Notes: generated from the letters alone by a model not told the origin. DNA of 64,000 nucleotides from Chloroflexota bacterium (GCA_028875225.1 JAPPFB010000025.1:50604-114603); one strand, 5' to 3'; shown: positions 1 to 12,012, counted from the first letter of the stretch. A program made the numbers and translations.

Positions 1-2
1 TG

Positions 3-2228
3 GCCGATTCGATCGAGCAGGCGCTGGGTCTGGGCGACGGGATCGTGCGGGTTAGGCCGCTTGACAGCGACGACGACCTGATTTTCTCCGAGCAACTGGC
101 CTGTCCGCGCGACATGTTCGCGCTGGGCGAGATCGAGCCCCGCTCGTTCTCGTTCAACTCACCGCACGGCGCCTGCGCCGACTGCACCGGACTCGGCGTG
201 ACGATGCAGGTCGATCCGCTGGTGGTCATTCCGGATCGATCAAAGTCGCTCGATGAGGGCGCGATTGCCCCCTGGTCACGTTCGACCACGCACACGGGCT
301 GGCATCGGCGGATGCTGGAAGCAGTCTTCGAGCAGTTCGAGGCCGAGACCGACGTGCCCTTCGATGACCTGCCGGCGGAACTGATCGACGCCATCCTGTA
401 CGGCCTGCCCGAGCCGATTGTCGTCGATTTCGTCAACCATCGCGGGCGGCACCGACGCTATGAGACACAGTTCGAAGGTGTGGTTCACAATCTCGATCGG
501 CGACATCGAGAAACTGACTCGGACTGGTCGCGCACCGAAATTGAGCGATACATGACCGCCGTGCCCTGTTCCTCCTGCGGCGGGGCGCGTTTGAAGGCAG
601 AGTCGCTCGCGGTTCTGGTAGACGACCGCTCCGTGGTCGATGTGACGCGGATGTCGGTCTCGGAAGCATCGCTCTGGGCGAATCGGCTGAGCAGCGACCA
701 TACGCCGCTGACGGCGCGCGAGATGGCGATCGCCACGCAGATCCTCAAGGAGATCCGAGAACGGCTGACGTTCCTCGTCGATGTCGGACTGGACTACCTC
801 ACGCTCGACCGGGCGGCGGCGACGCTGTCGGGAGGCGAAGCACAGCGGATCCGGCTGGCAACGCAGATTGGCTCGTCGCTGATGGGCGTGCTCTACGTCT
901 GCGACGAGCCGTCGATCGGTCTGCACCCGCTGGACGACGAGCGTCTAATCCGCACGCTGAAGCGGCTACGCGACCTGGGAAACACGGTGCTGATCGTCGA
1001 GCACGACGAGGCAACGATGCGCGCGGCGGACTACATCGTCGACATGGGACCGGGCGCCGGCGAGGCGGGCGGGAAAATCGTCGCCGCCGGACCGCCCTCG
1101 GCGATCATGGACAGTTCCGATTCGATGACCGGCGCCTATCTTAGCGGCCGGCGCAGCATCCCCATGCCTCCCCAGCGGCGTCCCGGCAACGGCGACGAGC
1201 TGACCGTCGTCGGCGCGTCTGAACACAACCTGCGCGAGATCGACGCCACCTTCCCCCTGGGCACGTTCATTTGCGTGACTGGTGTCTCGGGTTCGGGCAA
1301 GAGCACGCTGGTCAACGACCTGTTGCACGCTTCGGCGGCGCAACAGCTGCACGGCGCAAGGCGCCGTCCCGGAGCGATGCGCGGGCTCAAGGGGCTGGAC
1401 GCGATCGACAAGGTGATCGACATTGACCAGTCGCCGATCGGCCGGACGCCACGGTCGAACCCGGCGACGTACACCGGCCTGTTCACGCCGGTGCGCGAGC
1501 TGTTCGCGTCGGTGCCGGAGTCGCGGATGCGCGGCTACAAGCCGGGCAGATTTTCCTTCAACGTCAAGGGCGGCCGCTGCGAAGCCTGCAAGGGCGACGG
1601 CTACAACACGATCGAGATGCAGTTCCTGCCCGACGTGACCGTGCCCTGCGAGGTCTGTCACGGCGACCGTTACAACCGCGAAGCGCTGGAGATCCTGTAC
1701 AAGAATCAGACGATTGCCGACGTGCTCAACATGACCGTTGACGAGGCGGCCGTCCTGTTCGACGCGAACCCGACGGTTGGGCGCAAGCTGCGTACGCTGC
1801 AGGCCGTGGGTCTTGGCTACATCAAGCTGGGACAGCCGGCGACGACGCTGTCGGGCGGCGAGGCACAGCGAGTGAAGCTCTCGACGGAGCTGTCCAAACG
1901 CTCGACCGGGCGCACGCTGTATCTGCTCGACGAGCCGACAACCGGCCTGTCGTTCTCGGATGTCGAGGCGCTGTTGCAGGTGCTGCAACAACTCGTCGAC
2001 GGCGGCAACACGGTCGTGGTGATTGAGCATCACCTGGACGTGATCAAGAACGCGGACTGGATTATCGACCTGGGGCCACTGGGCGGAGATCGCGGCGGAC
2101 AGGTGGTGGCGGAGGGGACGCCGGAGGACGTGGCGCTCGCCGACGGCTCGTACACCGGTCAGTTTCTGCGCGATGTCCTGGCGCAACACGGCTGGCGGGC
2201 GCCCGCCGAAGCTGTCGCGGCATCGTAG
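3..2228 (+). CDS. uvrA: Excinuclease ABC subunit A, C-terminal part (5' end lies outside the window)
   Basis: Frame is open back to base 3 (ADSIEQALGLGDGIVRVRPL); two ABC signature motifs (TLSGGEAQRIRLA, TLSGGEAQRVKLS), Walker A GVSGSGKSTL, CxxC zinc motifs. Confidence 0.97.
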   Translation, partial: ADSIEQALGLGDGIVRVRPLDSDDDLIFSEQLACPRDMFALGEIEPRSFSFNSPHGACADCTGLGVTMQVDPLVVIPDRSKSLDEGAIAPWSRSTTHTGWHRRMLEAVFEQFEAETDVPFDDLPAELIDAILYGLPEPIVVDFVNHRGRHRRYETQFEGVVHNLDRRHRETDSDWSRTEIERYMTAVPCSSCGGARLKAESLAVLVDDRSVVDVTRMSVSEASLWANRLSSDHTPLTAREMAIATQILKEIRERLTFLVDVGLDYLTLDRAAATLSGGEAQRIRLATQIGSSLMGVLYVCDEPSIGLHPLDDERLIRTLKRLRDLGNTVLIVEHDEATMRAADYIVDMGPGAGEAGGKIVAAGPPSAIMDSSDSMTGAYLSGRRSIPMPPQRRPGNGDELTVVGASEHNLREIDATFPLGTFICVTGVSGSGKSTLVNDLLHASAAQQLHGARRRPGAMRGLKGLDAIDKVIDIDQSPIGRTPRSNPATYTGLFTPVRELFASVPESRMRGYKPGRFSFNVKGGRCEACKGDGYNTIEMQFLPDVTVPCEVCHGDRYNREALEILYKNQTIADVLNMTVDEAAVLFDANPTVGRKLRTLQAVGLGYIKLGQPATTLSGGEAQRVKLSTELSKRSTGRTLYLLDEPTTGLSFSDVEALLQVLQQLVDGGNTVVVIEHHLDVIKNADWIIDLGPLGGDRGGQVVAEGTPEDVALADGSYTGQFLRDVLAQHGWRAPAEAVAAS

Positions 2229-2390
2229 AAATTTGCACCGCCTCCCCAACCCGATCGAGGGTTAAATGTCAGTGTTTGCAGCAAACTCAATTCGCTATTG
2301 CGAAACAGGGGATGCCGTCCTATAAGTGTGGTAGTCGCGAAAACGTCGGTGGCGGCGTAGCGCAAGACGAGCGCTTGAGAGGATGGATCG

Positions 2391-2672
2391 ATGACCTATG
2401 TGATCGCGGAACCATGCATCGACGTCAAGGACCAATCCTGCGTTGAGGTCTGCCCGGTGGACTGCATCCACGCCGACGACGACGACCGCATGCTCTACAT
2501 CTCACCAGATGAGTGCATCGACTGCGGCGCCTGCGAACCGGCCTGTCCGGTGACCGCCATTTTCTCCGAGGACGACGTGCCGGACGAGTGGCAGGCCTTC
2601 ACCGAAATCAACGCCGAGTGGTTCGAGGACAAGGATTCGGCCCGAGGCAAGGTTGCCGAACTCGCCCCTTAG
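2391..2672 (+). CDS. fdxA: Ferredoxin, 7Fe type (3Fe-4S/4Fe-4S)
   Basis: CIDVKDQSCVEVCPVDCIHAD and CIDCGACEPACPV motifs. Confidence 0.9.
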   Translation: MTYVIAEPCIDVKDQSCVEVCPVDCIHADDDDRMLYISPDECIDCGACEPACPVTAIFSEDDVPDEWQAFTEINAEWFEDKDSARGKVAELAP

Positions 2673-2686
2673 CTCGGGCGATTTAT

Positions 2687-2810
2687 CGAGTCTCACTCAA
2701 GAGCGCTGCCGCTCTGATCGGACGCCACTTCATTGGCAAGCCATCAATATGCGGCAGCGCTTTCGTGTCCGCGTGTCACACCCAAGACAAGCGGATTCCT
2801 GTGAGACTCG
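2687..2810. other. Nested inverted-repeat element, candidate structured RNA or small palindromic mobile element
   Basis: Outer CGAGTCTCAC/GTGAGACTCG (2687-2696/2801-2810), inner AGCGCTGCCGC/GCGGCAGCGCT (2702-2712/2751-2761), further TCCGC/GCGGA arm. Confidence 0.6.
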
Positions 2811-2918
2811 TCACTCACTAGCCTGCCGCGGGATCTCGCGTTGTCCCCATGGGTCTGCGTGATCCCACCGGGACAAACTCCATCTCCCGCCGGAGAGTTG
2901 CACCCAAACTAATCAGAG

Positions 2919-2943
2919 TCGGCCCCGCGCAGGCGGGGCCTTC
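2919..2943. terminator. Strong GC hairpin, putative terminator
   Basis: GGCCCCGC GCAG GCGGGGCC followed by TTCG; between convergent fdxA and glyS. Confidence 0.5.
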
Positions 2944-3028
2944 GCCGCCTATCTGTTCACAGCGCCCCCGCCTGCCCTCGGGCGACTTCACCAAGGGGTT
3001 ATGCGCAACTCTCCAGCACCGGACGTCT

Positions 3029-4354
3029 TCAGAAGCCCAGACGGTCCCTGAGCGCGTCCACCAGCTCGTCGCTCCTGACGCGCACCTGTTCCTGCGTGTC
3101 GCGGTCTCGGATCGTCACAGCGTCGTCTTCGAGCGACTCGAAGTCGACGGTAATGCAAAGCGGCGTGCCAATCTCGTCCTGGCGGCGGTAGCGCCGACCG
3201 ATGGACTGGGTGTCATCGTACTGCGTTGTCCAGTGCGGACGGATCCGGCCCCAGACCTCGCGGGCGAGATTGGCGACCGGCTCCTTGCGTGACAGCGGCA
3301 GCACCGCGACGGTGATCGGCGCGACTCGCGGGCTGAAGGCGAGCACCGTGCGATCGTCGCCCTTTTCGTCCGGTGTGACGGTGTAGGCGTCGCAGAGCAG
3401 GGCGAGCATGATCCGGTCGACGCCGGCGGCGGGCTCGATCACGTGCGGCACGATGTGCTCGTTGGTCTGCGGATCGAAGTATTCGAGCCGCTTGCCTGAC
3501 GACTCGCCGTGCTGAGTGAGGTCGAAGTTGGTCCGGTTGGCGATGCCTTCCAGCTCGTCCCAGCCCCACGGATAGCGGTATTGCAGGTCGGTCGTGCCGG
3601 CCGAGTAGTGGGAGAGCTTTTCGGTCGGATGGACGTCGCGGCGGAGGTTGGCGGGATCAATGCCGAGGTCGACGTACCACTGCTCGCGCAGGTCGATCCA
3701 GCGGTGGTACCACTCGTCCGACTCGTCGGGCGCAACGAAGTACTCCATCTCCATCTGCTCGAACTCGCGAGTGCGGAAAATGAAGTTGCCCAGGGTGATC
3801 TCGTTGCGGAAGGACTTGCCCTGCTGCGCAATGCCGAACGGCAGACGGCGTCGAGTCGAAGTGAGCACGTTCTCGAAGTTGATGAAGATGCCCTGCGCCG
3901 TCTCGGGCCGCAGATAGGCCTGGGAACCCTCATCGGCAACCGGACCGACCTGGGTGCGAAACATCAGGTTGAATTCGCGCGCCTCTGTGAACTTGCCGAC
4001 GACGCCGCACGTTGGGCATTCGGGGCCTTCGAGATGATCCTCGCGGAAACGACCCTTGCATTCGAGACAGTCGACCATCGGGTCGTGGAAGTTCTGCACG
4101 TGTCCGGACGCCTCCCAGACGCGCGGCGACTGGATGATGGCCGAGTCGAGCCCGACCACGTCGGAGCGCTCGCGCACGACCGACCGCCACCAGAGTTCCT
4201 TGACGTTGCGCTTGAGTTCAACGCCGAGCGGTCCGTAGTCGTAGGTCGATCCGAAGCCGCCGTAGATCTCGGAGGCGGGAAACACAAACCCGCGCTGTTT
4301 GCAGAGCGAGACGAGAGTGTCCAGAGATACTTCGGTCGCGGTGGTCATGCACAT
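3029..4354 (-). CDS. glyS: Glycyl-tRNA synthetase (dimeric GlyQS-type)
   Basis: Class II motifs: YGGFGSTYDYGPLGVELKRN, FNLMFRTQVGP, RPETAQGIFINF, QQGKSFRNEITLGNFIFRTREFEQMEMEYF. Confidence 0.96.
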   Translation of the reverse strand: MCMTTATEVSLDTLVSLCKQRGFVFPASEIYGGFGSTYDYGPLGVELKRNVKELWWRSVVRERSDVVGLDSAIIQSPRVWEASGHVQNFHDPMVDCLECKGRFREDHLEGPECPTCGVVGKFTEAREFNLMFRTQVGPVADEGSQAYLRPETAQGIFINFENVLTSTRRRLPFGIAQQGKSFRNEITLGNFIFRTREFEQMEMEYFVAPDESDEWYHRWIDLREQWYVDLGIDPANLRRDVHPTEKLSHYSAGTTDLQYRYPWGWDELEGIANRTNFDLTQHGESSGKRLEYFDPQTNEHIVPHVIEPAAGVDRIMLALLCDAYTVTPDEKGDDRTVLAFSPRVAPITVAVLPLSRKEPVANLAREVWGRIRPHWTTQYDDTQSIGRRYRRQDEIGTPLCITVDFESLEDDAVTIRDRDTQEQVRVRSDELVDALRDRLGF

Positions 4355-4429
4355 CGCCTTTCTGGAGGGGCTATCGGCGGTCGTATCGTGGGATTCAAAG
4401 CTGATGTCAGCGTATGGGGGAGGTGCCTT

Positions 4430-4588
4430 ATGCGGTTCCTGATCGGTTTGACGTTGGGGTTGCTGATTGGCGCGGTGTTAACAGTCCTCGCGACCGGCAA
4501 CGCCGGGCGGGCGCTGCAGGAACAGATCCGGGAACAAACGGAGCGAGAACGGGCGGGCCGGTCAACAGACATTTCGAAGAACGACTGA
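4430..4588 (+). CDS. Small single-TM hypothetical membrane protein
   Basis: ATG at 4430, MRFLIGLTLGLLIGAVLTVLATGNAGRALQEQIREQTERERAGRSTDISKND; one TM helix plus charged tail. Confidence 0.55.
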   Translation: MRFLIGLTLGLLIGAVLTVLATGNAGRALQEQIREQTERERAGRSTDISKND

Positions 4589-4606
4589 CGCCAAAGAGAG
4601 GTTCTC

Positions 4607-4734
4607 TCCTCCCCCTTGCAGGGGGAGGTGCCGAAGGCGGAGGGGGTCCCTCCGAGGTAGGCTGAGCCCCCCTCTGCCCCCGCATCAAGTGCGGGGCAGG
4701 CTTTCCTTTCTCCCCCCGCTGCGCGGGGGGAGAA
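4607..4734. repeat. Dispersed intergenic palindromic repeat (CTCCCCCT...GGGGGAG-type) ending in a terminator-like hairpin
   Basis: CTCCCCCTTGCAGGGGGAGGTGCCGAAGGCGGAGGGGGTCC plus TTCTCCCCCCGCTGCGCGGGGGGAGAA; related copies at 26500, 28160 and 30716. Confidence 0.65.
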
Positions 4735-4744
4735 GGGACCTCGC

Positions 4745-6823
<2,079 letters not shown>

Positions 6824-6963
6824 GCAGGTCCCCTCACGAACAGATCAATCCCGTGCGGATCCGGTAGGCGGCGGCGCCGACCGCTGCCGCCAGACGGCAG
6901 GCTACCGCGCAGGCCATAGCGCGGCAATTCAGTGATTTACAGGGCTGCTTCGACCGAGATTCT

Positions 6964-7057
6964 GTCATTCCCGCGCCCGCCGCGGGTATCTTGCCGCGTT
7001 GAGCGCAGACATCGGTGCACCACATAGCGAGATTGCCGCGACAAGCGCGGCAATGAC
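6964..7057. repeat. Palindromic-terminus repeat element, short variant (94 bp)
   Basis: GTCATTCCCGCGCCCGCCGCGGGTATCTTGC ... GCGAGATTGCCGCGACAAGCGCGGCAATGAC. Confidence 0.7.
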
Positions 7058-7068
7058 GAAGAGAATTG

Positions 7069-7413
7069 CTACAGATCCTTGACCGGCGCCGGCAGGTCGC
7101 CGTCGCGGGCGGCGTCGATCATCTGCTTTGCCTCTGCCGGCATCTCGACGCCCATCTGGTCGAAGCGCTCTTCGGCCCAACGCCCAATCTGGCGCGGGTC
7201 ACGATAGGCGTCCGGGCCGGCGCCGGGACCCGGCGATCCGTACTGTTCGAGCACCTGCGCCTCGGTCTTGGGTGTGGCGAAGCGGGAGATGACCCGTTCC
7301 ATCTCCTCCGACGGGCAGGACTCGCAGGTCGGGACCGTGGCTCGCTCCAGGGAGCGATGAAACTGTTCCTGTACATGGCCGCACTGCTGGCATCGGTATT
7401 CGTAGATCGGCAC
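7069..7413 (-). CDS. FmdB-family zinc-ribbon protein
   Basis: VPIYEYRCQQCGHVQEQFHRSLERATVPTCESC; likely GTG start at 7413. Confidence 0.8.
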   Translation of the reverse strand: MPIYEYRCQQCGHVQEQFHRSLERATVPTCESCPSEEMERVISRFATPKTEAQVLEQYGSPGPGAGPDAYRDPRQIGRWAEERFDQMGVEMPAEAKQMIDAARDGDLPAPVKDL

Positions 7414-7445
7414 AGTCGGCCTCCTTCGGCGCGTACAGGCAGTGA

Positions 7446-7718
7446 TCAGGTGAGATCGGCCGGCAGTTCGGGAGCCGTCCCGGCCGATTCGCGCCAAGCG
7501 GCCACCGATTCCGGGTCGTCGGCGTCGACGTCATCAAGCGTGTCGAAGCCCGGGAACGACAGTTCGGTCTTCGAGCGGAAACGCGAAAATCGGGTCTGCA
7601 ACTCGCTGCCGCGGCAATCGGGACAGGCCGGCAAGGGATCTGACTCCGTGCGCACGCGGCGCTGAAACACTTCAACGTTGCGGGCGCAATCGGGGCAGTA
7701 GTACTCGTAGATCGGCAT
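7446..7718 (-). CDS. FmdB-family zinc-ribbon protein
   Basis: MPIYEYYCPDCARNVEVFQRRVRTESDPLPACPDCRGSELQTRFSRF. Confidence 0.82.
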   Translation of the reverse strand: MPIYEYYCPDCARNVEVFQRRVRTESDPLPACPDCRGSELQTRFSRFRSKTELSFPGFDTLDDVDADDPESVAAWRESAGTAPELPADLT

Positions 7719-7750
7719 GTCGACGGCCTGGCTCCGGCTCTGGTTCCAGC

Positions 7751-8158
7751 TTAGTCGTCGAACGGTCCGTCTTCGATCGCGTCCGCGATGTGAGCCACCA
7801 CCGTCAGCCGGCCGCGGTCGTCGGGCGCAATGATCATGACGTCGACCCGGATGTCGAACTCGACCTCCTGCTCGGAGAGCAGTCCGTGAGCGAGGCGGCG
7901 CAGTTGGCGTTGTTTCCGAGGTCCAATTGATTGGGCCGCCTCCACGGCATAGCGGCGATCGCTGCGGCTGCGAACCTCGACGATCACGTGGGTTCCGTCA
8001 GAATCGAGCGCGATGATGTCGGCCTCGCCCCAACGTCGGCGGTAGTTGCGCTCCACGATCCGATAGCCGCGAGCCTCCAGGTAGGCGGCGGCCAGATCTT
8101 CACCGGCGGCGCCCAGCGACTGCTTGTGGTCTGGCTGGCGCTCAGGACGCGGCGGCAT
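7751..8158 (-). CDS. YraN/UPF0102 family putative endonuclease
   Basis: GAAGEDLAAAYLEARGYRIVERNYRRRWGEADIIALDSDGTHVIVEVRSRS. Confidence 0.9.
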   Translation of the reverse strand: MPPRPERQPDHKQSLGAAGEDLAAAYLEARGYRIVERNYRRRWGEADIIALDSDGTHVIVEVRSRSDRRYAVEAAQSIGPRKQRQLRRLAHGLLSEQEVEFDIRVDVMIIAPDDRGRLTVVAHIADAIEDGPFDD

Positions 8159-8792
8159 CGAGGTCGAATCGAGGCTGATCCAGCGCGGCGACCGGAGCAA
8201 AGGTTCGGCGGTGTTCGGGACAGGGCCCGAGCGTCTGCAGCGCGCGCAGATGTTCAGCAGTGCCGTAGCCCTTGTGGCGAGCGAATCCGTAGCCCGGATA
8301 TCGCTGGTCCAGTTCGTTCATCCACGTGTCGCGAGCCGTCTTGGCGATGATCGAAGCGGCGGCGATCGAGGCCACTGAACGGTCGCCCTTGACGATCATT
8401 TCAGTGGCGACGGGCAAGCCCAGGTCGTCGCGCCCGTCGGCCAGGACGACCTCGGGCGGCGTCGGCAACTGATCAATCGCACGGCGCGCTGCCAGTTTGA
8501 GCGCCGAGGTCATGCCCAGCTGATCAAGCTCACGCGCTTCCACCCAGCCGATCGACCACTGCAATGCCCCGGCCTCGATCGCCGGCGTCAGGCGCTCACG
8601 CCGGCGGGGGCTGAGCTGTTTGCTGTCCCGCAGCTCCGACATCCAGGCCTTCCGGCTGTCCATCGGGAGCGACACCGCCGCCGTGACGAGCGGTCCGGCC
8701 AACGGGCCTCGTCCAACTTCGTCAAGACCGACGATCGAGCGCGCGCCCCTGCGCCAGAGCCGCAGTTCCCGCCGTCGCGTCGGTCGTTGCAC
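8142..8792 (-). CDS. rnhB: Ribonuclease HII
   Basis: IVGLDEVGRGPLAGPLVTAAV, DSKQLSPRRRE, IIAKTARDTWM. Confidence 0.95.
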   Translation of the reverse strand: MQRPTRRRELRLWRRGARSIVGLDEVGRGPLAGPLVTAAVSLPMDSRKAWMSELRDSKQLSPRRRERLTPAIEAGALQWSIGWVEARELDQLGMTSALKLAARRAIDQLPTPPEVVLADGRDDLGLPVATEMIVKGDRSVASIAAASIIAKTARDTWMNELDQRYPGYGFARHKGYGTAEHLRALQTLGPCPEHRRTFAPVAALDQPRFDLDAAAS

Positions 8793-9044
8793 ATGCTGAT
8801 GCTAGTGCTTGTCGTTATGTCCGTGAACCACCTGAGACGCGCGTCTGAGCTGCGCAATTTGTTGCCGGTGCCCGACCCGCAAGCCATGCGCGTCGCGTTG
8901 CCGGGTTGGAAACGCTCCGCTTACGCAAGTTGACGCAATGCGTACCGTCGCCGGCCGGGGTTGCGATATGCTCGAATCAGACAGGCGACGCACCCGGCGC
9001 GTCCGTAGACGACCGGTGCGCGCCCAGGCTGAGGATTGGCGACG

Positions 9045-11054
9045 ATGGGCGGCTCACGCTTCAAACGCAGCTTCCTGGTCTACCTGCTGATCGGCGTCGT
9101 GCTGATCATCGTCATCTTCTCGGTGTTCCCGCGTGGCGGCGGATCGAACGAGATCCCGCTGGCCGGCGGCACCGAATCGCTGCTCGAACGGATCAAGAAC
9201 GATGCCGGTCTGATCGAGGCGATCCAGGTCGGATCGGACAAGGTCACGCTGGACTACCGCGACGGCGCGGAGTCCTACGAGACGAACGTCCCCGAGACGG
9301 CATTCGACTTCTTCGAATTCCTCTCGCGCGAGGGCATCGACGTCGGCTCGCAGGGATTCCCCGACATCGAAGTCGGCGGAGGCGGCGGTTTCGGCTCCAC
9401 GATCGCCGGACTGTTCATCAACCTGCTGCCCTTCCTGTTGATCATCGGTCTGATCTTCTTCTTCCTGCGCCAGGCCCAGGGCCAGGGTTCGCAGGCGATG
9501 TCATTCGGCAAGAGCAAGGCGCGTCTGGTCACCGCGAACCGACCGACCGTCACCTTCAACGATGTCGCCGGCTGTGACGAGGCCAAGGAAGAGCTGCAGG
9601 AAGTCGTCGAGTTCCTCAAGTTCCCCGAGCGCTTCGCCTCGCTCGGCGCACGCATCCCGCGAGGTTGTCTGCTGGTCGGTCCGCCGGGCACCGGCAAAAC
9701 GTTGATCGCCCGCGCGGTGGCCGGCGAGGCCGGCGTGCCGTTCTTCTCAATCTCCGGCTCCGAGTTCGTCGAGATGTTCGTCGGCGTCGGCGCGAGCCGC
9801 GTCCGCGACCTGTTCGAGCAGGCCAAGCGCAACGCGCCCTGCATCGTCTTCGTCGACGAGATCGACGCGGTCGGCCGCCAGCGCGGCGCCGGCGTCGGCG
9901 GCTCGCACGACGAGCGCGAGCAGACGCTCAACCAGATCCTGGTCGAGATGGACGGCTTCGACACCAACACCAACGTGATCGTCGTGGCCGCCACCAACCG
10001 CCCCGACATCCTTGACCCGGCGCTGCTGCGCCCGGGCCGCTTCGATCGCCGCGTCGTGCTTGACGCGCCCGACGTCAAGGGCCGCGTCGCGATCCTCGAC
10101 GTGCACGTCCGCGGCAAGCCGCTGGCCGAGGAAGTCGATCTCAACACCATCGCCAAGGAGACGCCCGGATTCTCCGGCGCCGAACTGGCCAACCTGCTCA
10201 ACGAGGCGGCGATCCTCGCCGCTCGCCGCCAGAAGAAGCACATCACCCAGGCCGAGGTCGAGGAAGCGGTTGACCGCGTCATGGCCGGTCCCGAGCGCAA
10301 ATCTCGTCTGCTGGTGGGACGCGAAAAGGAGATCGTGGCATACCACGAGGGCGGTCACGCGCTGGTCGCCTCGCACATTCCCGGCCACGATCCGGTCCAC
10401 AAAGTCACCATCGTCCCGCGCGGCATGGCCGGCGGCTACACCCGCTACCTGCCGGAGTCCGAGCATCGGCTGGCCGGCAAGACCTACTACGAGGGCTTCA
10501 TGGCCTCCGCGCTGGGCGGGCACGCCGCCGAAGAGGTCGTGTTCGGCGAGATGACGACCGGCGCGCACGACGACCTGAGCAAGGTCACGCAGATCGCCCG
10601 CGCGATGATCACCCAGTGGGGCATGTCGGAACGGCTCGGCGCGCGCACCTTCGGCAAGAAGGAATCGATGGTCTTCCTCGGCCGCGATATCTCCGAGCAG
10701 CGCGACTACTCCGAAATGGTGGCCGAACAGATCGACGAAGAACTGCGTGAGATTATCGACCGGGCGCGAGACCGCGCTCGGACCATCCTGCGCCGTAACC
10801 GCGAGCAGCTCGATCTGTTGGCGACGCGGCTGATGGAGGTCGAGACGCTCGAGGGCGACGACCTTCGCGCGATCCTCGCCTGGCAGCCGGGCGACGCCGT
10901 TCCGCAGCCGACTCCGCCGCCGCCACCGCCCGATCCGACCCCGCCGCCGAGCGCGTCGGGCGACGACGCGCCGGAGGAGGAGCGGGAACCGCTGATGCCG
11001 CCCAAGCCCGGCCTCGCCTGGGGCGGCAACCAGAACAGCAGCTCGCTGGACTGA
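9045..11054 (+). CDS. ftsH: ATP-dependent zinc metalloprotease FtsH
   Basis: AAA domain [46 protein letters not shown], zinc site HEGGHA; ORF opens at 9036, ATG at 9045 preferred. Confidence 0.97.
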   Translation: MGGSRFKRSFLVYLLIGVVLIIVIFSVFPRGGGSNEIPLAGGTESLLERIKNDAGLIEAIQVGSDKVTLDYRDGAESYETNVPETAFDFFEFLSREGIDVGSQGFPDIEVGGGGGFGSTIAGLFINLLPFLLIIGLIFFFLRQAQGQGSQAMSFGKSKARLVTANRPTVTFNDVAGCDEAKEELQEVVEFLKFPERFASLGARIPRGCLLVGPPGTGKTLIARAVAGEAGVPFFSISGSEFVEMFVGVGASRVRDLFEQAKRNAPCIVFVDEIDAVGRQRGAGVGGSHDEREQTLNQILVEMDGFDTNTNVIVVAATNRPDILDPALLRPGRFDRRVVLDAPDVKGRVAILDVHVRGKPLAEEVDLNTIAKETPGFSGAELANLLNEAAILAARRQKKHITQAEVEEAVDRVMAGPERKSRLLVGREKEIVAYHEGGHALVASHIPGHDPVHKVTIVPRGMAGGYTRYLPESEHRLAGKTYYEGFMASALGGHAAEEVVFGEMTTGAHDDLSKVTQIARAMITQWGMSERLGARTFGKKESMVFLGRDISEQRDYSEMVAEQIDEELREIIDRARDRARTILRRNREQLDLLATRLMEVETLEGDDLRAILAWQPGDAVPQPTPPPPPPDPTPPPSASGDDAPEEEREPLMPPKPGLAWGGNQNSSSLD

Positions 11055-11107
11055 GCATTCGACGGTGTTCAACCACCCGGGTGTAGAGTGCTGTGTTGGT
11101 TGGTCGC

Positions 11108-11135
11108 TTGACGGCTGACCTGCGCTGGCTACGCT
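11108..11135 (+). promoter_or_regulatory. Putative sigma70-type promoter of rplU
   Basis: TTGACG-N16-TACGCT, 53 bp upstream of the rplU start. Confidence 0.4.
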
Positions 11136-11187
11136 GGGTACTTCAGGACCGACAACGAAGTCAACTCGAGATCGATGCGAGACCAAT

Positions 11188-11724
11188 ATGAGCACTGATC
11201 CGTCAGACGTGTACGCCGTGATTCGCAGCGGCGGCAAACAGTACCGCGTCTCTCCGGGCCAGCGGATCACGCTGGAACGGCTCGACGGCGAGGCCGGGGA
11301 CGCGATCAGCTTCGACGACGTGCTGCTCGTCAACGGCGGCGGCGAGGTCGCCGTCGGCACGCCAACCGTTGCGGCGGCCAGCGTCAGCGGTGAGATCGTC
11401 GAACAGGGCCGGGGACGCAAGATCAACGTCTTCAAGTACAAGAGCAAGACCCGCTACCGCCGGCTGCGCGGACACCGACAATTGCACACCTCCGTGCTCG
11501 TCAATGAGGTGGCGTTGGGCGACCAGGTCTGGTCGGCCCCGGCCTCTCAAGAGGTCGGCGAAGATGTTGCCGAACCCGAGGCGGAAGAGATCGAGCAGCC
11601 CGCCGATGCGATTGAGGAAGCTGAAGCCGAGACCGTCGCTGAGGTTTCCGAGGAGCACGAAGAAGATCCGGCTAACGCCGAGAATGACGAAGCCGCCGAG
11701 AGCGGCGACGAGACCGAAGAATAG
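11188..11724 (+). CDS. rplU: 50S ribosomal protein L21 with long acidic C-terminal extension
   Basis: YAVIRSGGKQYRVSPGQ, KINVFKYKSKTRYRRLRGHRQLHT; followed by about 65 mostly Glu/Ala/Asp residues. Confidence 0.95.
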   Translation: MSTDPSDVYAVIRSGGKQYRVSPGQRITLERLDGEAGDAISFDDVLLVNGGGEVAVGTPTVAAASVSGEIVEQGRGRKINVFKYKSKTRYRRLRGHRQLHTSVLVNEVALGDQVWSAPASQEVGEDVAEPEAEEIEQPADAIEEAEAETVAEVSEEHEEDPANAENDEAAESGDETEE

Positions 11725-11733
11725 GGGAGCGCC

Positions 11734-12012
11734 ATGGCACACAAGAAGGGCGTCGGCTCGTCCCGCAACGGGCGCGACAGCAACTCCAAGCGACTGGGCG
11801 TCAAGCTGTTCGACGGCGAGATCGTGCGCACCGGCGGGATCATCGTGCGTCAGCGCGGCACCCGGATCCACGCGGGTGACAACGTCGGCGTCGGCCGCGA
11901 CCACACCCTCTTTGCCCTTGCCGACGGCACCGTCAAGTTCTCGCCGTACGCGCACAACCGGCGCAAGAAAGTCTCCGTCATACCAGCCGAGCTTGAAGAG
12001 GTGGGCGCGTGA
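11734..12012 (+). CDS. rpmA: 50S ribosomal protein L27
   Basis: [45 protein letters not shown]. Confidence 0.96.
   Translation: MAHKKGVGSSRNGRDSNSKRLGVKLFDGEIVRTGGIIVRQRGTRIHAGDNVGVGRDHTLFALADGTVKFSPYAHNRRKKVSVIPAELEEVGA

Noticed and set aside
2687-2943. tmRNA, RNase P RNA or SRP RNA
   Set aside because: None of the characteristic conserved segments of these RNAs is present; left as an unclassified structured element
9747-11447. 566-aa minus-strand ORF
   Set aside because: Antisense to ftsH and rplU; no plausible start or motif
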